DNA of 9,200 nt from Chloroflexota bacterium (GTDB lineage: Bacteria > Chloroflexota > Anaerolineae > Aggregatilineales > Phototrophicaceae), in assembly GCA_010092805.1 (NCBI GenBank), contig JAADYY010000327.1:1-9200 (forward strand), in the 5' to 3' direction. Position numbers and translations under genes: made by a program. A model generated the notes under the pieces. That model saw only the letters and a list, made by a program, of their open reading frames with translations. It was not told the origin of the DNA and ran no database searches. Shown piece by piece: positions 1 through 5,842 of this stretch; position 1 is the first letter of the stretch; each line of letters starts with the position of its first letter.

Positions 1-58
1 GGTAGCACACCGCCCACGATCTGTTGTCCGATGCACGGTGGTAGCTACACGCGCCCAC
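1..58. repeat. Imperfect tandem repeat at the window edge
   Basis: Positions 1-17 (GGTAGC-ACAC-CG-CCCAC) recur at 40-58 (GGTAGC-T-ACAC-GCG-CCCAC), differing by two single-base insertions, with a period of about 39 bases. The similarity fades after each CCCAC block. The second copy contains the palindrome GTAGCTAC at 41-48. This may be the edge of a larger dispersed intergenic repeat that includes the hairpin at 70-90. The left side is cut by the window, so its full extent cannot be judged. Confidence 0.3.
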
Positions 59-69
59 CATGCTTTCCT

Positions 70-90
70 CCACCCGCTAAAGTCGGGTGG
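70..90. repeat. REP-like hairpin with a CTAAAG core
   Basis: CCACCCG and CGGGTGG form a perfect 7-bp inverted repeat around a 7-base loop, CTAAAGT. Hairpins with a CTAAAG core are, from memory, common dispersed palindromes in Chloroflexota and cyanobacterial genomes. This one would be such a copy with one extra T on the right side of the loop. It ends 20 bases before the ABC ATPase start codon and overlaps a possible upstream GTG at 87. It could fold in the mRNA leader, but there is no U-tract, so it is not a typical terminator. Confidence 0.5.
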
Positions 91-100
91 TTTCCAGCAC

Positions 101-106
101 GGAGGG
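101..106 (+). promoter_or_regulatory. Ribosome binding site of the ABC ATPase gene
   Basis: GGAGGG lies with near-ideal spacing before the ATG at 111. It decides in favour of that ATG over the in-frame GTG at 87, which falls in the hairpin stem and has no comparable site. Confidence 0.7.
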
Positions 107-110
107 TTCG

Positions 111-1280
111 ATGAACCAGATCGATGTCGAACTTCGGCAAATTGTCAAGGAATTCCCGGCACGCGGCTCCGAGGGGAGCTTGCGGGCCGTTGATGATGTC
201 TCGCTGCACATTGAGCACGGCGAATTCTTCGCGCTGCTCGGCCCCAGCGGCTGCGGCAAAACGACCACCCTGCGCATGATCGCCGGGTTCGAGGAGCTTT
301 CCAGCGGCGACATCCTGATTCGCGGCCAATCGATGCGCGGCGTCCCGGCGTTTCACCGCCCGGTGAACACCGTTTTCCAGGATTACGCGCTCTTCCCACA
401 CATGACGGCGCTGCAAAACGTGATGTTCGGCCTGGAGATGGAAAACATCAGCAAGGCGGAGGCGCGCCAGCGGGCCGAAGAAACCCTGACGATGGTGCGC
501 CTGAATCAATATGACCGCAAGCCGCGCCAGCTTTCCGGCGGGCAGCAGCAGCGGGTGGCGTTGGCGCGGGCGTTGGTCAAGCGACCGGCGGTTTTGCTCC
601 TTGACGAGCCGTTGGGCGCGCTCGATCTCAAGCTGCGGCAGGCGATGCAGTACGAACTCATGCAGATGCAGCAGCGGTTAGGGATCACGTTCGTCTATGT
701 GACGCACGATCAAGAGGAAGCGCTGACGATGGCCGACCGCATCGCCGTGATGGACAGCGGTCGCGTGCTGCAAGTGGGCCGCCCCGACGAAATTTATGAG
801 CAGCCCAACAGCCGCTTTGTCGCCGATTTCATCGGCGAGACGAATTTCATGCAGGGCACGCTGCGCGGGCGGGAGGGTGCTGCCGGGACGGTGCAAATCG
901 ACGCCGAGACGCGCATCGAGGCGCAGGTGAACGGCAGCGACGCGCAACCTGACCACGAAGTGACGGTGGCGATTCGCCCCGAAAAGATCACATTGGTGCC
1001 CGTCGATGGGGTCGCCAGGCAGGGCGATAGCTATCAGGTGCCCGCCGAAGTGGTGCTGGAAGCCATGCAAGCGGAACGCAGCAAAACCATGCTGCCCGGC
1101 ACGATCACGTTTGCCAACTACATCGGCACGGATACGCGCTACATCGTGCGCATCGGCGCGAACACCGATTTGGTGGTGCGGGTGCAAAACGCCGGCCAGC
1201 GCTACGACACCATCTTCCAGCGCGGCCAATCGGTGATGGTGTTCTGGGCGACGGAAAACGCCCGCATCCTCACCCACTGA
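111..1280 (+). CDS. potA: PotA-type ABC transporter ATP-binding protein
   Basis: This is the cytoplasmic ATPase of an ABC importer and would power uptake of spermidine/putrescine or a related small solute by hydrolysing ATP. It has 389 residues. Visible motifs are Walker A GPSGCGKTT (44-52), Q-loop Q90 in VFQDYALFPH, signature LSGGQ (141-145), Walker B VLLLDEP (161-167) and switch H199 in VTHDQEEA. The segment DEIYEQPNSRFVADFIGETNF (226-246) is typical of the PotA/COG3842 group, and a C-terminal TOBE domain covers about 280-385. The TOBE domain carries an unusually long stretch (about 300-328) between RPEKITL and the LPGTI strand. The start is set by GGAGGG just upstream. No permease or binding-protein gene follows, and partners may lie left of the window or elsewhere. 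ATPase identity is certain. Polyamine substrate is inferred from family likeness, and other small-solute importers of the same family remain possible. Confidence 0.92.
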   Translation: MNQIDVELRQIVKEFPARGSEGSLRAVDDVSLHIEHGEFFALLGPSGCGKTTTLRMIAGFEELSSGDILIRGQSMRGVPAFHRPVNTVFQDYALFPHMTALQNVMFGLEMENISKAEARQRAEETLTMVRLNQYDRKPRQLSGGQQQRVALARALVKRPAVLLLDEPLGALDLKLRQAMQYELMQMQQRLGITFVYVTHDQEEALTMADRIAVMDSGRVLQVGRPDEIYEQPNSRFVADFIGETNFMQGTLRGREGAAGTVQIDAETRIEAQVNGSDAQPDHEVTVAIRPEKITLVPVDGVARQGDSYQVPAEVVLEAMQAERSKTMLPGTITFANYIGTDTRYIVRIGANTDLVVRVQNAGQRYDTIFQRGQSVMVFWATENARILTH

Positions 1281-1345
1281 TTGACAGCCGGGCCGCCGCC
1301 AGCCGCCTCGACTTGCTCGCGCTGCTGATCGTCTTCTGGGCGTGA
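1280..1345 (+). other. Possible remnant of a permease N-terminus
   Basis: A 21-codon open stretch overlaps the last base of the ATPase stop codon. It reads IDSRAAASRLDLLALLIVFWA and then stops with TGA. A charged start followed by LDLLALLIVFWA is what the beginning of a membrane permease looks like, and a permease is the expected next gene after potA. It has no ATG, GTG or TTG in its own frame. Another frame (GVIGVQAGAI...) continues the hydrophobic character briefly. It could be a decayed potB-like gene or chance. I see no domain motif. Confidence 0.18.
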
Positions 1346-1350
1346 TCGGG

Positions 1351-1381
1351 GTGCAGGCCGGGGCGATCCCCCGACCTGCGC
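1351..1381. terminator. Strong hairpin between convergent genes
   Basis: GCAGG (1353-1357) pairs with CCTGC (1375-1379), and after one C-A mismatch CGGGG (1359-1363) pairs with CCCCG (1369-1373) around the loop CGATC. Two weaker pairs extend the base. It sits between the convergent ABC ATPase and MBL-fold genes, where a shared bidirectional terminator would be expected. Neither side has a T-tract, so intrinsic termination is not assured; it could act with Rho or protect 3' ends. Confidence 0.4.
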
Positions 1382-1402
1382 TGATCGGCTGGATGGATCG
1401 AT

Positions 1403-2317
1403 TTACGCGAACAGGGCTGCGGCGAAGGTGTAGAGCGTGCCGCCGTAGCCGGGGAACTCGGTGGTGACAGCGTTGCTGAACTCTTCGAACGATTCGCTGG
1501 TGGCGATGGCTTCGCCCATGAAGTTGAGATAGGCGATAGCTTCTTCGATCTCGCCGAAGGTCGTCGGGTAGCCATGCCCCGGCAGCATCGTCTGGTAGCC
1601 GTCGGCGGTCAGCCCACGCAGCCCCTCAAGCACCGCCACCCAGTTTTCGAGATCTGGGGCCAGCGGGAAGACGTGCGCATTGTTGTAGAGCAAATCCTGC
1701 AAGATGACCGTGCGCGCTTCCGGCAGGCGGAACACGATCTGCTCCGGCGCTTCGGTGGGGCCAACGATCTCAAATTCGAAGGTGACGCCGTCGATGGTCT
1801 CCGAGCCAGCGGTCAGGCCGCCAGTGGGCACGATGTACGTGTCTGGCAGCACTTCGGGCGGAAGCACATTCGGCAGGGTGTTGGCATCGATGGTTGCCTG
1901 CACACCAGCCGCAATTGCGTCGGTGGAGATGAACGGCGCGTCGAAATTCTCCGCGCCCAGCCAGTGATCCGGGTGTTCGTGGCTCAGGTAGATGCGCTCC
2001 ACTGGCTTGCCCAGGCTGTCGACGTAAGCGGCCAGTTCGGCAGCGAACGGGCGGAGCTGCTGGACATCCACCAGCACAAGCTGATTGTCCGTTTCAATGA
2101 TGTGGCTGGTCACCAGGTTAGATGAGTCCGGCGCGACATAGGTGTGCAGGCGCGCAGCGGGCGTGGGGGTGATGAGGACGGTCCCCTGCATCCCTTCCAT
2201 TGGGTTCATTTGCGCGTGGGCCGGGCGCGTGATCCCCGGCAGCAGCGACGATCCAGCGGCGGCAGCACCGGCGATTCCGGCGAACTTCAGGAAGTGACGG
2301 CGAGAAAGCTGCGACAT
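1403..2317 (-). CDS. Tat-exported metallo-beta-lactamase-fold hydrolase
   Basis: The product has 304 residues. The N-terminus SRRHFLKFAG (5-14), an Ala/Gly-rich core (15-25) and AHA (33-35) before Q36 form a clear twin-arginine signal peptide, so the folded enzyme is exported. The mature part has the metal motif HEHPDH (113-118) in the MBL order H-x-H-x-D-H, a candidate bridging D208 in LQDLLYNNAH, and H248 in LPGHGYPT. No histidine occurs between H118 and H215. The usual third-histidine position reads GPTEAPEQ (186-193), so E189 may be the ligand, as in alkylsulfatase-type MBL enzymes whose motif is similar (TEAP). The substrate is unknown. The gene ends with TAA, facing the ATPase gene, and diverges from the CitE-like gene. 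A weak AAGGGA lies 11 bases before the ATG. Other MBL activities, for example lactonase or phosphoesterase, are possible. Confidence 0.88.
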   Translation of the reverse strand: MSQLSRRHFLKFAGIAGAAAAGSSLLPGITRPAHAQMNPMEGMQGTVLITPTPAARLHTYVAPDSSNLVTSHIIETDNQLVLVDVQQLRPFAAELAAYVDSLGKPVERIYLSHEHPDHWLGAENFDAPFISTDAIAAGVQATIDANTLPNVLPPEVLPDTYIVPTGGLTAGSETIDGVTFEFEIVGPTEAPEQIVFRLPEARTVILQDLLYNNAHVFPLAPDLENWVAVLEGLRGLTADGYQTMLPGHGYPTTFGEIEEAIAYLNFMGEAIATSESFEEFSNAVTTEFPGYGGTLYTFAAALFA

Positions 2318-2554
2318 AGGGTGAGTTTTCCCTTTTCACTAGTCGTACTTGAGTCGGTGTCGGTTATGCTGTGTTGTGTCGATGGGTGGTGCTTGATGCG
2401 CGTTCTTCACGAGACGCTCAGATGTTTGCGGTAGGCTAGAACGCGGGATCTCGGCGCTAATTAGAGCGGATGGGCTGAGACTTTGCAACTAATCATATGG
2501 GCAGGCTCCCCCTCCGGTCGATCAGCGGGCAGCCACCACCTGGATAGGACTCTG
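2318..2554. other. Divergent intergenic region
   Basis: This 237-base gap separates the divergent MBL-fold and CitE-like genes and must hold both promoters. It is less GC-rich than the flanking genes. I see an 8-bp palindrome CTAATTAG (2457-2464) but no -35/-10 pair good enough to call in either direction, and no small gene. AGGA at 2546-2549 is the ribosome binding site of the CitE-like gene. Confidence 0.5.
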
Positions 2555-3442
2555 ATGCAAACCCGACGTGCGTTATTGTTCGTGCCCGGCGACGACCGGC
2601 GTAAACTCGAAAAGGCGGCGGCGCTTGATGTCGATACCGTCATCCTGGATTTGGAAGACGGCGTGGCCGTCAACCGCAAGGACGAAGCCCGCGCCACCGT
2701 TGACGCCGCTCTGCGCGAACTCGATTTCGGGCGCAGTGAACGGCTGGTGCGCCTCAACCCAGTGACCTCCGGAATGCACAAAGCCGACATCGCCGCGACA
2801 GTTCATGCGCACCCGGACGGTTACGTCCTGCCCAAAGTGGAGACACCGGGCGAAATTCTGGAGGTTTCGGCGGATTTGTGGCAGGCCGAAAGCCAGCGCC
2901 GCTGGCCGTCACGCTCGATCATCCTGCTGGCACTCATCGAAACGGCGTTGGGTGTGGTCAACCTGCCCGGCATCGCCACCAGCGATCAACGGCTGAAGGC
3001 GCTGATTCTGGGCGCGGAAGACCTGGCGAGCGACTTGGGCGCGCGGCGCACGGCAGCCGGCCACGAGATCGCCTATGCACGGGGGGCGCTGGTGATGCAC
3101 GCCAAAGCCTTTGACCTTGACGCCATCGACACACCGTATGTCAAACTCGCCGACCGCGCCGGGCTGATGGCCGAGACGACGCTGGCGCTCGACATGGGCT
3201 ACAGCGGCAAATTGGCTATCCATCTGAATCAGGTCGAGCCGATCCAGGCGGTCTTCACACCAACAATTGAGGAGATCCGCGCGGCGCAGCGCTTGATCCG
3301 CGCGCACGACGAACATCAGGCGGCGGGCAGCGGCGTGTTTGCGCTCGATGGCAAGATGGTTGATATGCCGATGATGCGCGCAGCGGTGATCGTGTTGCAG
3401 CGGGCACGCGCCGCCGGCATCGACCCAGACACGGCGGTCTAG
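2555..3442 (+). CDS. CitE-like lyase, HpcH/HpaI aldolase family
   Basis: This 295-residue protein is a TIM-barrel enzyme of the citrate lyase beta-subunit-like family, whose members cleave or form C-C bonds in acyl-CoA esters such as citryl-, malyl- or citramalyl-CoA using Mg2+. Visible family marks are RRALLFVPGDDRRKLEKA (4-21), VDTVILDLEDGVA (26-38), the conserved arginine in VRLN (R66), metal-ligand candidates E129 in ALIET and D156 in LGAEDLASDLG, and GKLAIHLNQVEPIQAVFTPT (218-237) near the C-terminal lid. The last normally reads HPxQ; here it is HLNQ. The length fits stand-alone CitE-like proteins. No citD, citF or mesaconyl-CoA hydratase genes are nearby, so it is not part of a citrate lyase operon here. 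The substrate cannot be told. The ATG at 2555 follows AGGA at 2546-2549, and the family's first strand starts right there. In-frame upstream starts would add an unrelated tail. Confidence 0.9.
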   Translation: MQTRRALLFVPGDDRRKLEKAAALDVDTVILDLEDGVAVNRKDEARATVDAALRELDFGRSERLVRLNPVTSGMHKADIAATVHAHPDGYVLPKVETPGEILEVSADLWQAESQRRWPSRSIILLALIETALGVVNLPGIATSDQRLKALILGAEDLASDLGARRTAAGHEIAYARGALVMHAKAFDLDAIDTPYVKLADRAGLMAETTLALDMGYSGKLAIHLNQVEPIQAVFTPTIEEIRAAQRLIRAHDEHQAAGSGVFALDGKMVDMPMMRAAVIVLQRARAAGIDPDTAV

Positions 3443-3482
3443 CAGCCCCGAACGCGCGCTCACCCCCTTCAGGGGATGGGTT

Positions 3483-3502
3483 GTGTACAAGCTGATGTAC
3501 AC
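3483..3502. promoter_or_regulatory. Perfect operator-like dyad (7-6-7)
   Basis: GTGTACA, a 6-base spacer AGCTGA, and TGTACAC form a perfect inverted repeat. Each arm contains the self-palindromic hexamer TGTACA, so the two hexamers also repeat directly with a 12-base period. This geometry suits a dimeric helix-turn-helix repressor. It lies 41 bases after the CitE-like stop and about 100 bases before the TATAAT of the propeller gene. No regulator gene is in the window. It could also fold as a small hairpin in RNA. Confidence 0.4.
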
Positions 3503-3561
3503 TGAATGAGGCGAGCTGTGCCCCGCTGATTGTGGATTGGTGTGGCGGCCCGGCGGATCGC

Positions 3562-3593
3562 TGGCCGGGGCGGGAAGGTGTGGCCGGGGCGGG
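3562..3593 (+). repeat. G-rich 13-bp direct repeat, period 19
   Basis: TGGCCGGGGCGGG occurs at 3562-3574 and again at 3581-3593. Together they give four runs of at least three G on the + strand (3567-3570, 3572-3574, 3586-3589, 3591-3593) with loops of 1, 11 and 1 bases, which could form a G-quadruplex. The second copy covers the -35 position of the promoter ending at 3609. Confidence 0.45.
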
Positions 3594-3609
3594 CGGCCTC
3601 GCCTATAAT
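3581..3609 (+). promoter_or_regulatory. Candidate promoter of the beta-propeller gene
   Basis: TATAAT at 3604-3609 matches the sigma-70 -10 consensus exactly and stands out in very GC-rich DNA. At a 17-base spacing the -35 hexamer would be TGGCCG (3581-3586), a poor match inside the G-rich repeat. This suggests help from an activator or a weak basal promoter. The transcription start would be near 3616, giving a leader of about 36 bases before the ATG at 3652. Confidence 0.5.
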
Positions 3610-3619
3610 GTCCGCTGAA

Positions 3620-3629
3620 TGAGCGCTCA
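3620..3629. promoter_or_regulatory. 10-bp palindrome at the transcription start
   Basis: TGAGCGCTCA is a perfect palindrome placed 10 bases after TATAAT, thus in the first transcribed bases. It is well placed for a repressor site, but it is short enough to occur by chance. Confidence 0.25.
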
Positions 3630-3651
3630 CGGAGTAATTCGGACCCCCATT

Positions 3652-5769
3652 ATGAGATGCTGCTCCCGTAACCGATTCACGCGCGCTGCTGTGCTCCTGC
3701 TCGTGCTGGCGCTGACCGCCACTGTCGGCGCGCAGGATCTGCTGCCTGCCGATTTGTACGTGCTGCTCAACGATGGCCGGGTCGAGCGCTTCCGCACGGA
3801 GGGCGGCGCGCCGATGGTGCTCACCCCAGATGACGCCTTCGTCATCGATTTCGCCGTCGATGCGCTGGGCGAACGGCTCGCGTACCGCACCGCTTCCGGC
3901 CTGTTCACCCTCGATTTGCCGCCGGATGACCGCCCGGTCGGGTCGGCGCGGCTGATCGACGCCGAGGCGGATGTGCCGCCGTATCGCGGGCGCGGGGCCT
4001 CGATTGCGTGGACGCCGAGCGGCGACGGGGTCGCGTATACGACGCAGCGCGGCGCGCGCATCTACTTCGATACGGCGGACGGCCCGCAGTTCACCTCCGT
4101 GACGGAAGGCGTCTTCTTCGATTTGCGGTGGTCGCCGGGGGGGCGCTTTCTGCTGGCGCGCGCCGAGCAGGATGTGTGGTGGGTGTACCGCCGCGACGGG
4201 CTGCAACTGCCGCTGACGAGCATCATCTCGACGGCGACCGGGGCGGCCTGGGTCAGCGATCACGAGATCGTGTTTGCCCCGCCGACGGGCGGCCTGCGCC
4301 TGATGGATCTCGATCTCGCCAACGCGCAAAGCGTGCTGCTGGATGAATCCATCGAGTATCGGCTGCCCACCCTCGACAGCGACGACGCCTTACGTTTCTT
4401 CGCGCGCGCCCCCGCCGACCCCGAAGTGCCGCCCGATTCCGGGCGGCTGCTGCGGCTGGGGCGTGGTCAACAACAGATCGAGGTGATCGGCGAGCTGCCC
4501 ATCGCCCTCACGGGGCTGCGCTGGGATCCCAGCGGCGAACTGCTGATCGCGCTGCAAGGCGGCGCAATCGCGCTGCTCAACCCGCTGACGGGCGAGGCTT
4601 TCACGCTGCCGGCCAGCAGCGCCGTCGCCTACAGTTGGGGGCCGCTGCCGCAAGCGCTCCTCCCCACACCGGAACTGCCGGCCACCGCGATCGCCGCCGC
4701 CCCGGAGATCCTCGCCACGCCGACGCTCGATCTGCTGCCGACGCCGACGCCCGGCCCCATCAGCGCGGTGACCGGGCTGCCGCTGCCGACGGATCTGTTT
4801 TTCCTCGCGCCCGACAGCAACGGCGTCCAGCAGATCTGGCGGATGCCCGCCAACGGCGCGTCCCCGCTGCAACTCACGGTGGGCGGCGGCGATGTGAATG
4901 AATTCGCCATCGCGCCCGACGGCTTACAGGTCGTTTACGTGAGCGATGCCCAGCTCTGGATCGAGCCAGTCAACGCGGGCGGGCTGCGCCAATTGGCCGA
5001 ACTCAACAGTTTTGCGCCCGCCAACCCCACTTTCAGCCCCGACGGCACGCAGATCGCCTACGTCGATGAAGGCGCGCCCAACGGCGGCATCTGGATCGTC
5101 CCGGCGGCGGGCGGCGACCCGGAGCGCGTGCTGGCGAATGAAGCGGCAGACCCGGCCAGCGGCGATTTCCGCGTGTATCGGCGTCCGCAGTTTGCCCCGG
5201 ACGGGGATCGGCTGCTGGTGGATATTTACTTCGCGGCGGGCGTGCAGATGGGCATCCTGGATCTGGCGACGGCGACCGTTACGGATATTCCCGTCGCGGA
5301 AGTCGGCGACATCCGCCCGCTGACCGCCCGCTGGCTGAGCGATGGGCGCATCCTCACGCACAGCGACGCGACCGCCCCTCTGCCCATCGCGCCGGGCCTG
5401 TACCTGTACGACGCGGTGGCCCCGGCGACGACGGCGGTTGAGGGGCTGCCGTTGGGCGCGGGCGTGATCATCCGCAGCGTCCGCGAGATCGCGCCGGGGC
5501 GGTTGCGCATCGTGCTGGCCGATGGTCAGGAGGCCGTCGTCCTGCGCGTGATCGATCTGGTGGGCCGGGAGCCGCAGCGCGTCCGCGAGATTGAGGTGCT
5601 GATCGCGCCGCGCCTCTCACCCAACGGATCGCGGTTGGCGGGGTACACCAGCCTCATCGACATCGAGGGGGTGCGGCAGGGGCCGCTGCTGTTCGTCGAT
5701 TTGGCGACGGGCGAGCGCTTCTTGCTCAGCCAGCCGCCGACCGTCTGGGGTATCGCCTGGGGCCGCTGA
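3652..5769 (+). CDS. Secreted two-domain beta-propeller (TolB/PD40-like) protein
   Basis: The product has 705 residues. A signal peptide covers about 1-27: basic MRCCSRNRFTR, hydrophobic AAVLLLVLALTATV, cleavage likely after VGA. There is no lipobox cysteine. The mature protein has propeller-type repeats in two halves. Half one (about 30-330) has blades such as AWTPSGDGVAY (119-129), RWSPGGRFLLA (159-169) and RWDPSGELLIA (290-300). A Pro/Thr/Ala-rich linker with TPTPGP follows (about 331-378). Half two (about 380-705) has PD40-like blades AIAPDGLQVVYVSD (419-432), TFSPDGTQIAYVDE (460-473), QFAPDGDRLLVDI (513-525) and RLSPNGSRLAGY (654-665). I see no enzyme motif, so a binding or scaffold role outside the membrane is likely. 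An in-frame ATG at 3619 would add 11 residues, but it would need a nearly leaderless mRNA from the TATAAT at 3604. GGAG at 3631 is too far from 3652 to be an ideal ribosome site, so the start is not certain. Confidence 0.85.
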   Translation: MRCCSRNRFTRAAVLLLVLALTATVGAQDLLPADLYVLLNDGRVERFRTEGGAPMVLTPDDAFVIDFAVDALGERLAYRTASGLFTLDLPPDDRPVGSARLIDAEADVPPYRGRGASIAWTPSGDGVAYTTQRGARIYFDTADGPQFTSVTEGVFFDLRWSPGGRFLLARAEQDVWWVYRRDGLQLPLTSIISTATGAAWVSDHEIVFAPPTGGLRLMDLDLANAQSVLLDESIEYRLPTLDSDDALRFFARAPADPEVPPDSGRLLRLGRGQQQIEVIGELPIALTGLRWDPSGELLIALQGGAIALLNPLTGEAFTLPASSAVAYSWGPLPQALLPTPELPATAIAAAPEILATPTLDLLPTPTPGPISAVTGLPLPTDLFFLAPDSNGVQQIWRMPANGASPLQLTVGGGDVNEFAIAPDGLQVVYVSDAQLWIEPVNAGGLRQLAELNSFAPANPTFSPDGTQIAYVDEGAPNGGIWIVPAAGGDPERVLANEAADPASGDFRVYRRPQFAPDGDRLLVDIYFAAGVQMGILDLATATVTDIPVAEVGDIRPLTARWLSDGRILTHSDATAPLPIAPGLYLYDAVAPATTAVEGLPLGAGVIIRSVREIAPGRLRIVLADGQEAVVLRVIDLVGREPQRVREIEVLIAPRLSPNGSRLAGYTSLIDIEGVRQGPLLFVDLATGERFLLSQPPTVWGIAWGR

Positions 5770-5785
5770 TCGTACACTGATCAGC
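5765..5785. terminator. Hairpin between convergent genes
   Basis: GCTGATC (5765-5771) and GATCAGC (5779-5785) form a perfect 7-bp stem with the loop GTACACT. It overlaps the stop codon of the propeller gene and lies 57 bases beyond the pepF stop, between convergent genes. A bidirectional terminator is plausible, though no T-tract follows on either strand. Confidence 0.4.
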
Positions 5786-5842
5786 CGCGACCCCAGACGC
5801 CGTATAGATCCATGCCCAGCGGCACAGTCATCGTGCGGATCG

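Larger units (their letters stand above)
3495..3623 (+). repeat. Pair of 16-bp direct repeats 113 bases apart
   Basis: The 16 bases at 3495-3510 and 3608-3623 match at 14 positions, sharing ATGT-n-C-n-CTGAATGAG. The left copy overlaps the right arm of the TGTACA dyad; the right copy overlaps the last bases of TATAAT and the probable transcription start. A related string, CTGATCGTACACTGA, occurs at 5766-5780 after the propeller gene. Function is unknown. They may be duplicated promoter or operator segments. Confidence 0.35.

Noticed and set aside
678..1277. A 199-codon minus-strand frame opposite the ABC ATPase
   Set aside because: Antisense shadow with no motif; the + strand frame has every ABC ATPase motif.
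3464..3475. CCCC-TTCA-GGGG as a terminator of the CitE-like gene
   Set aside because: The stem is only four pairs and no T-tract follows; too weak to call.
3469..4329. A 286-codon minus-strand frame opposite the propeller gene
   Set aside because: It runs across the promoter and signal peptide region, is rich in Arg and Ala, and has no motif; it is a GC-driven shadow.
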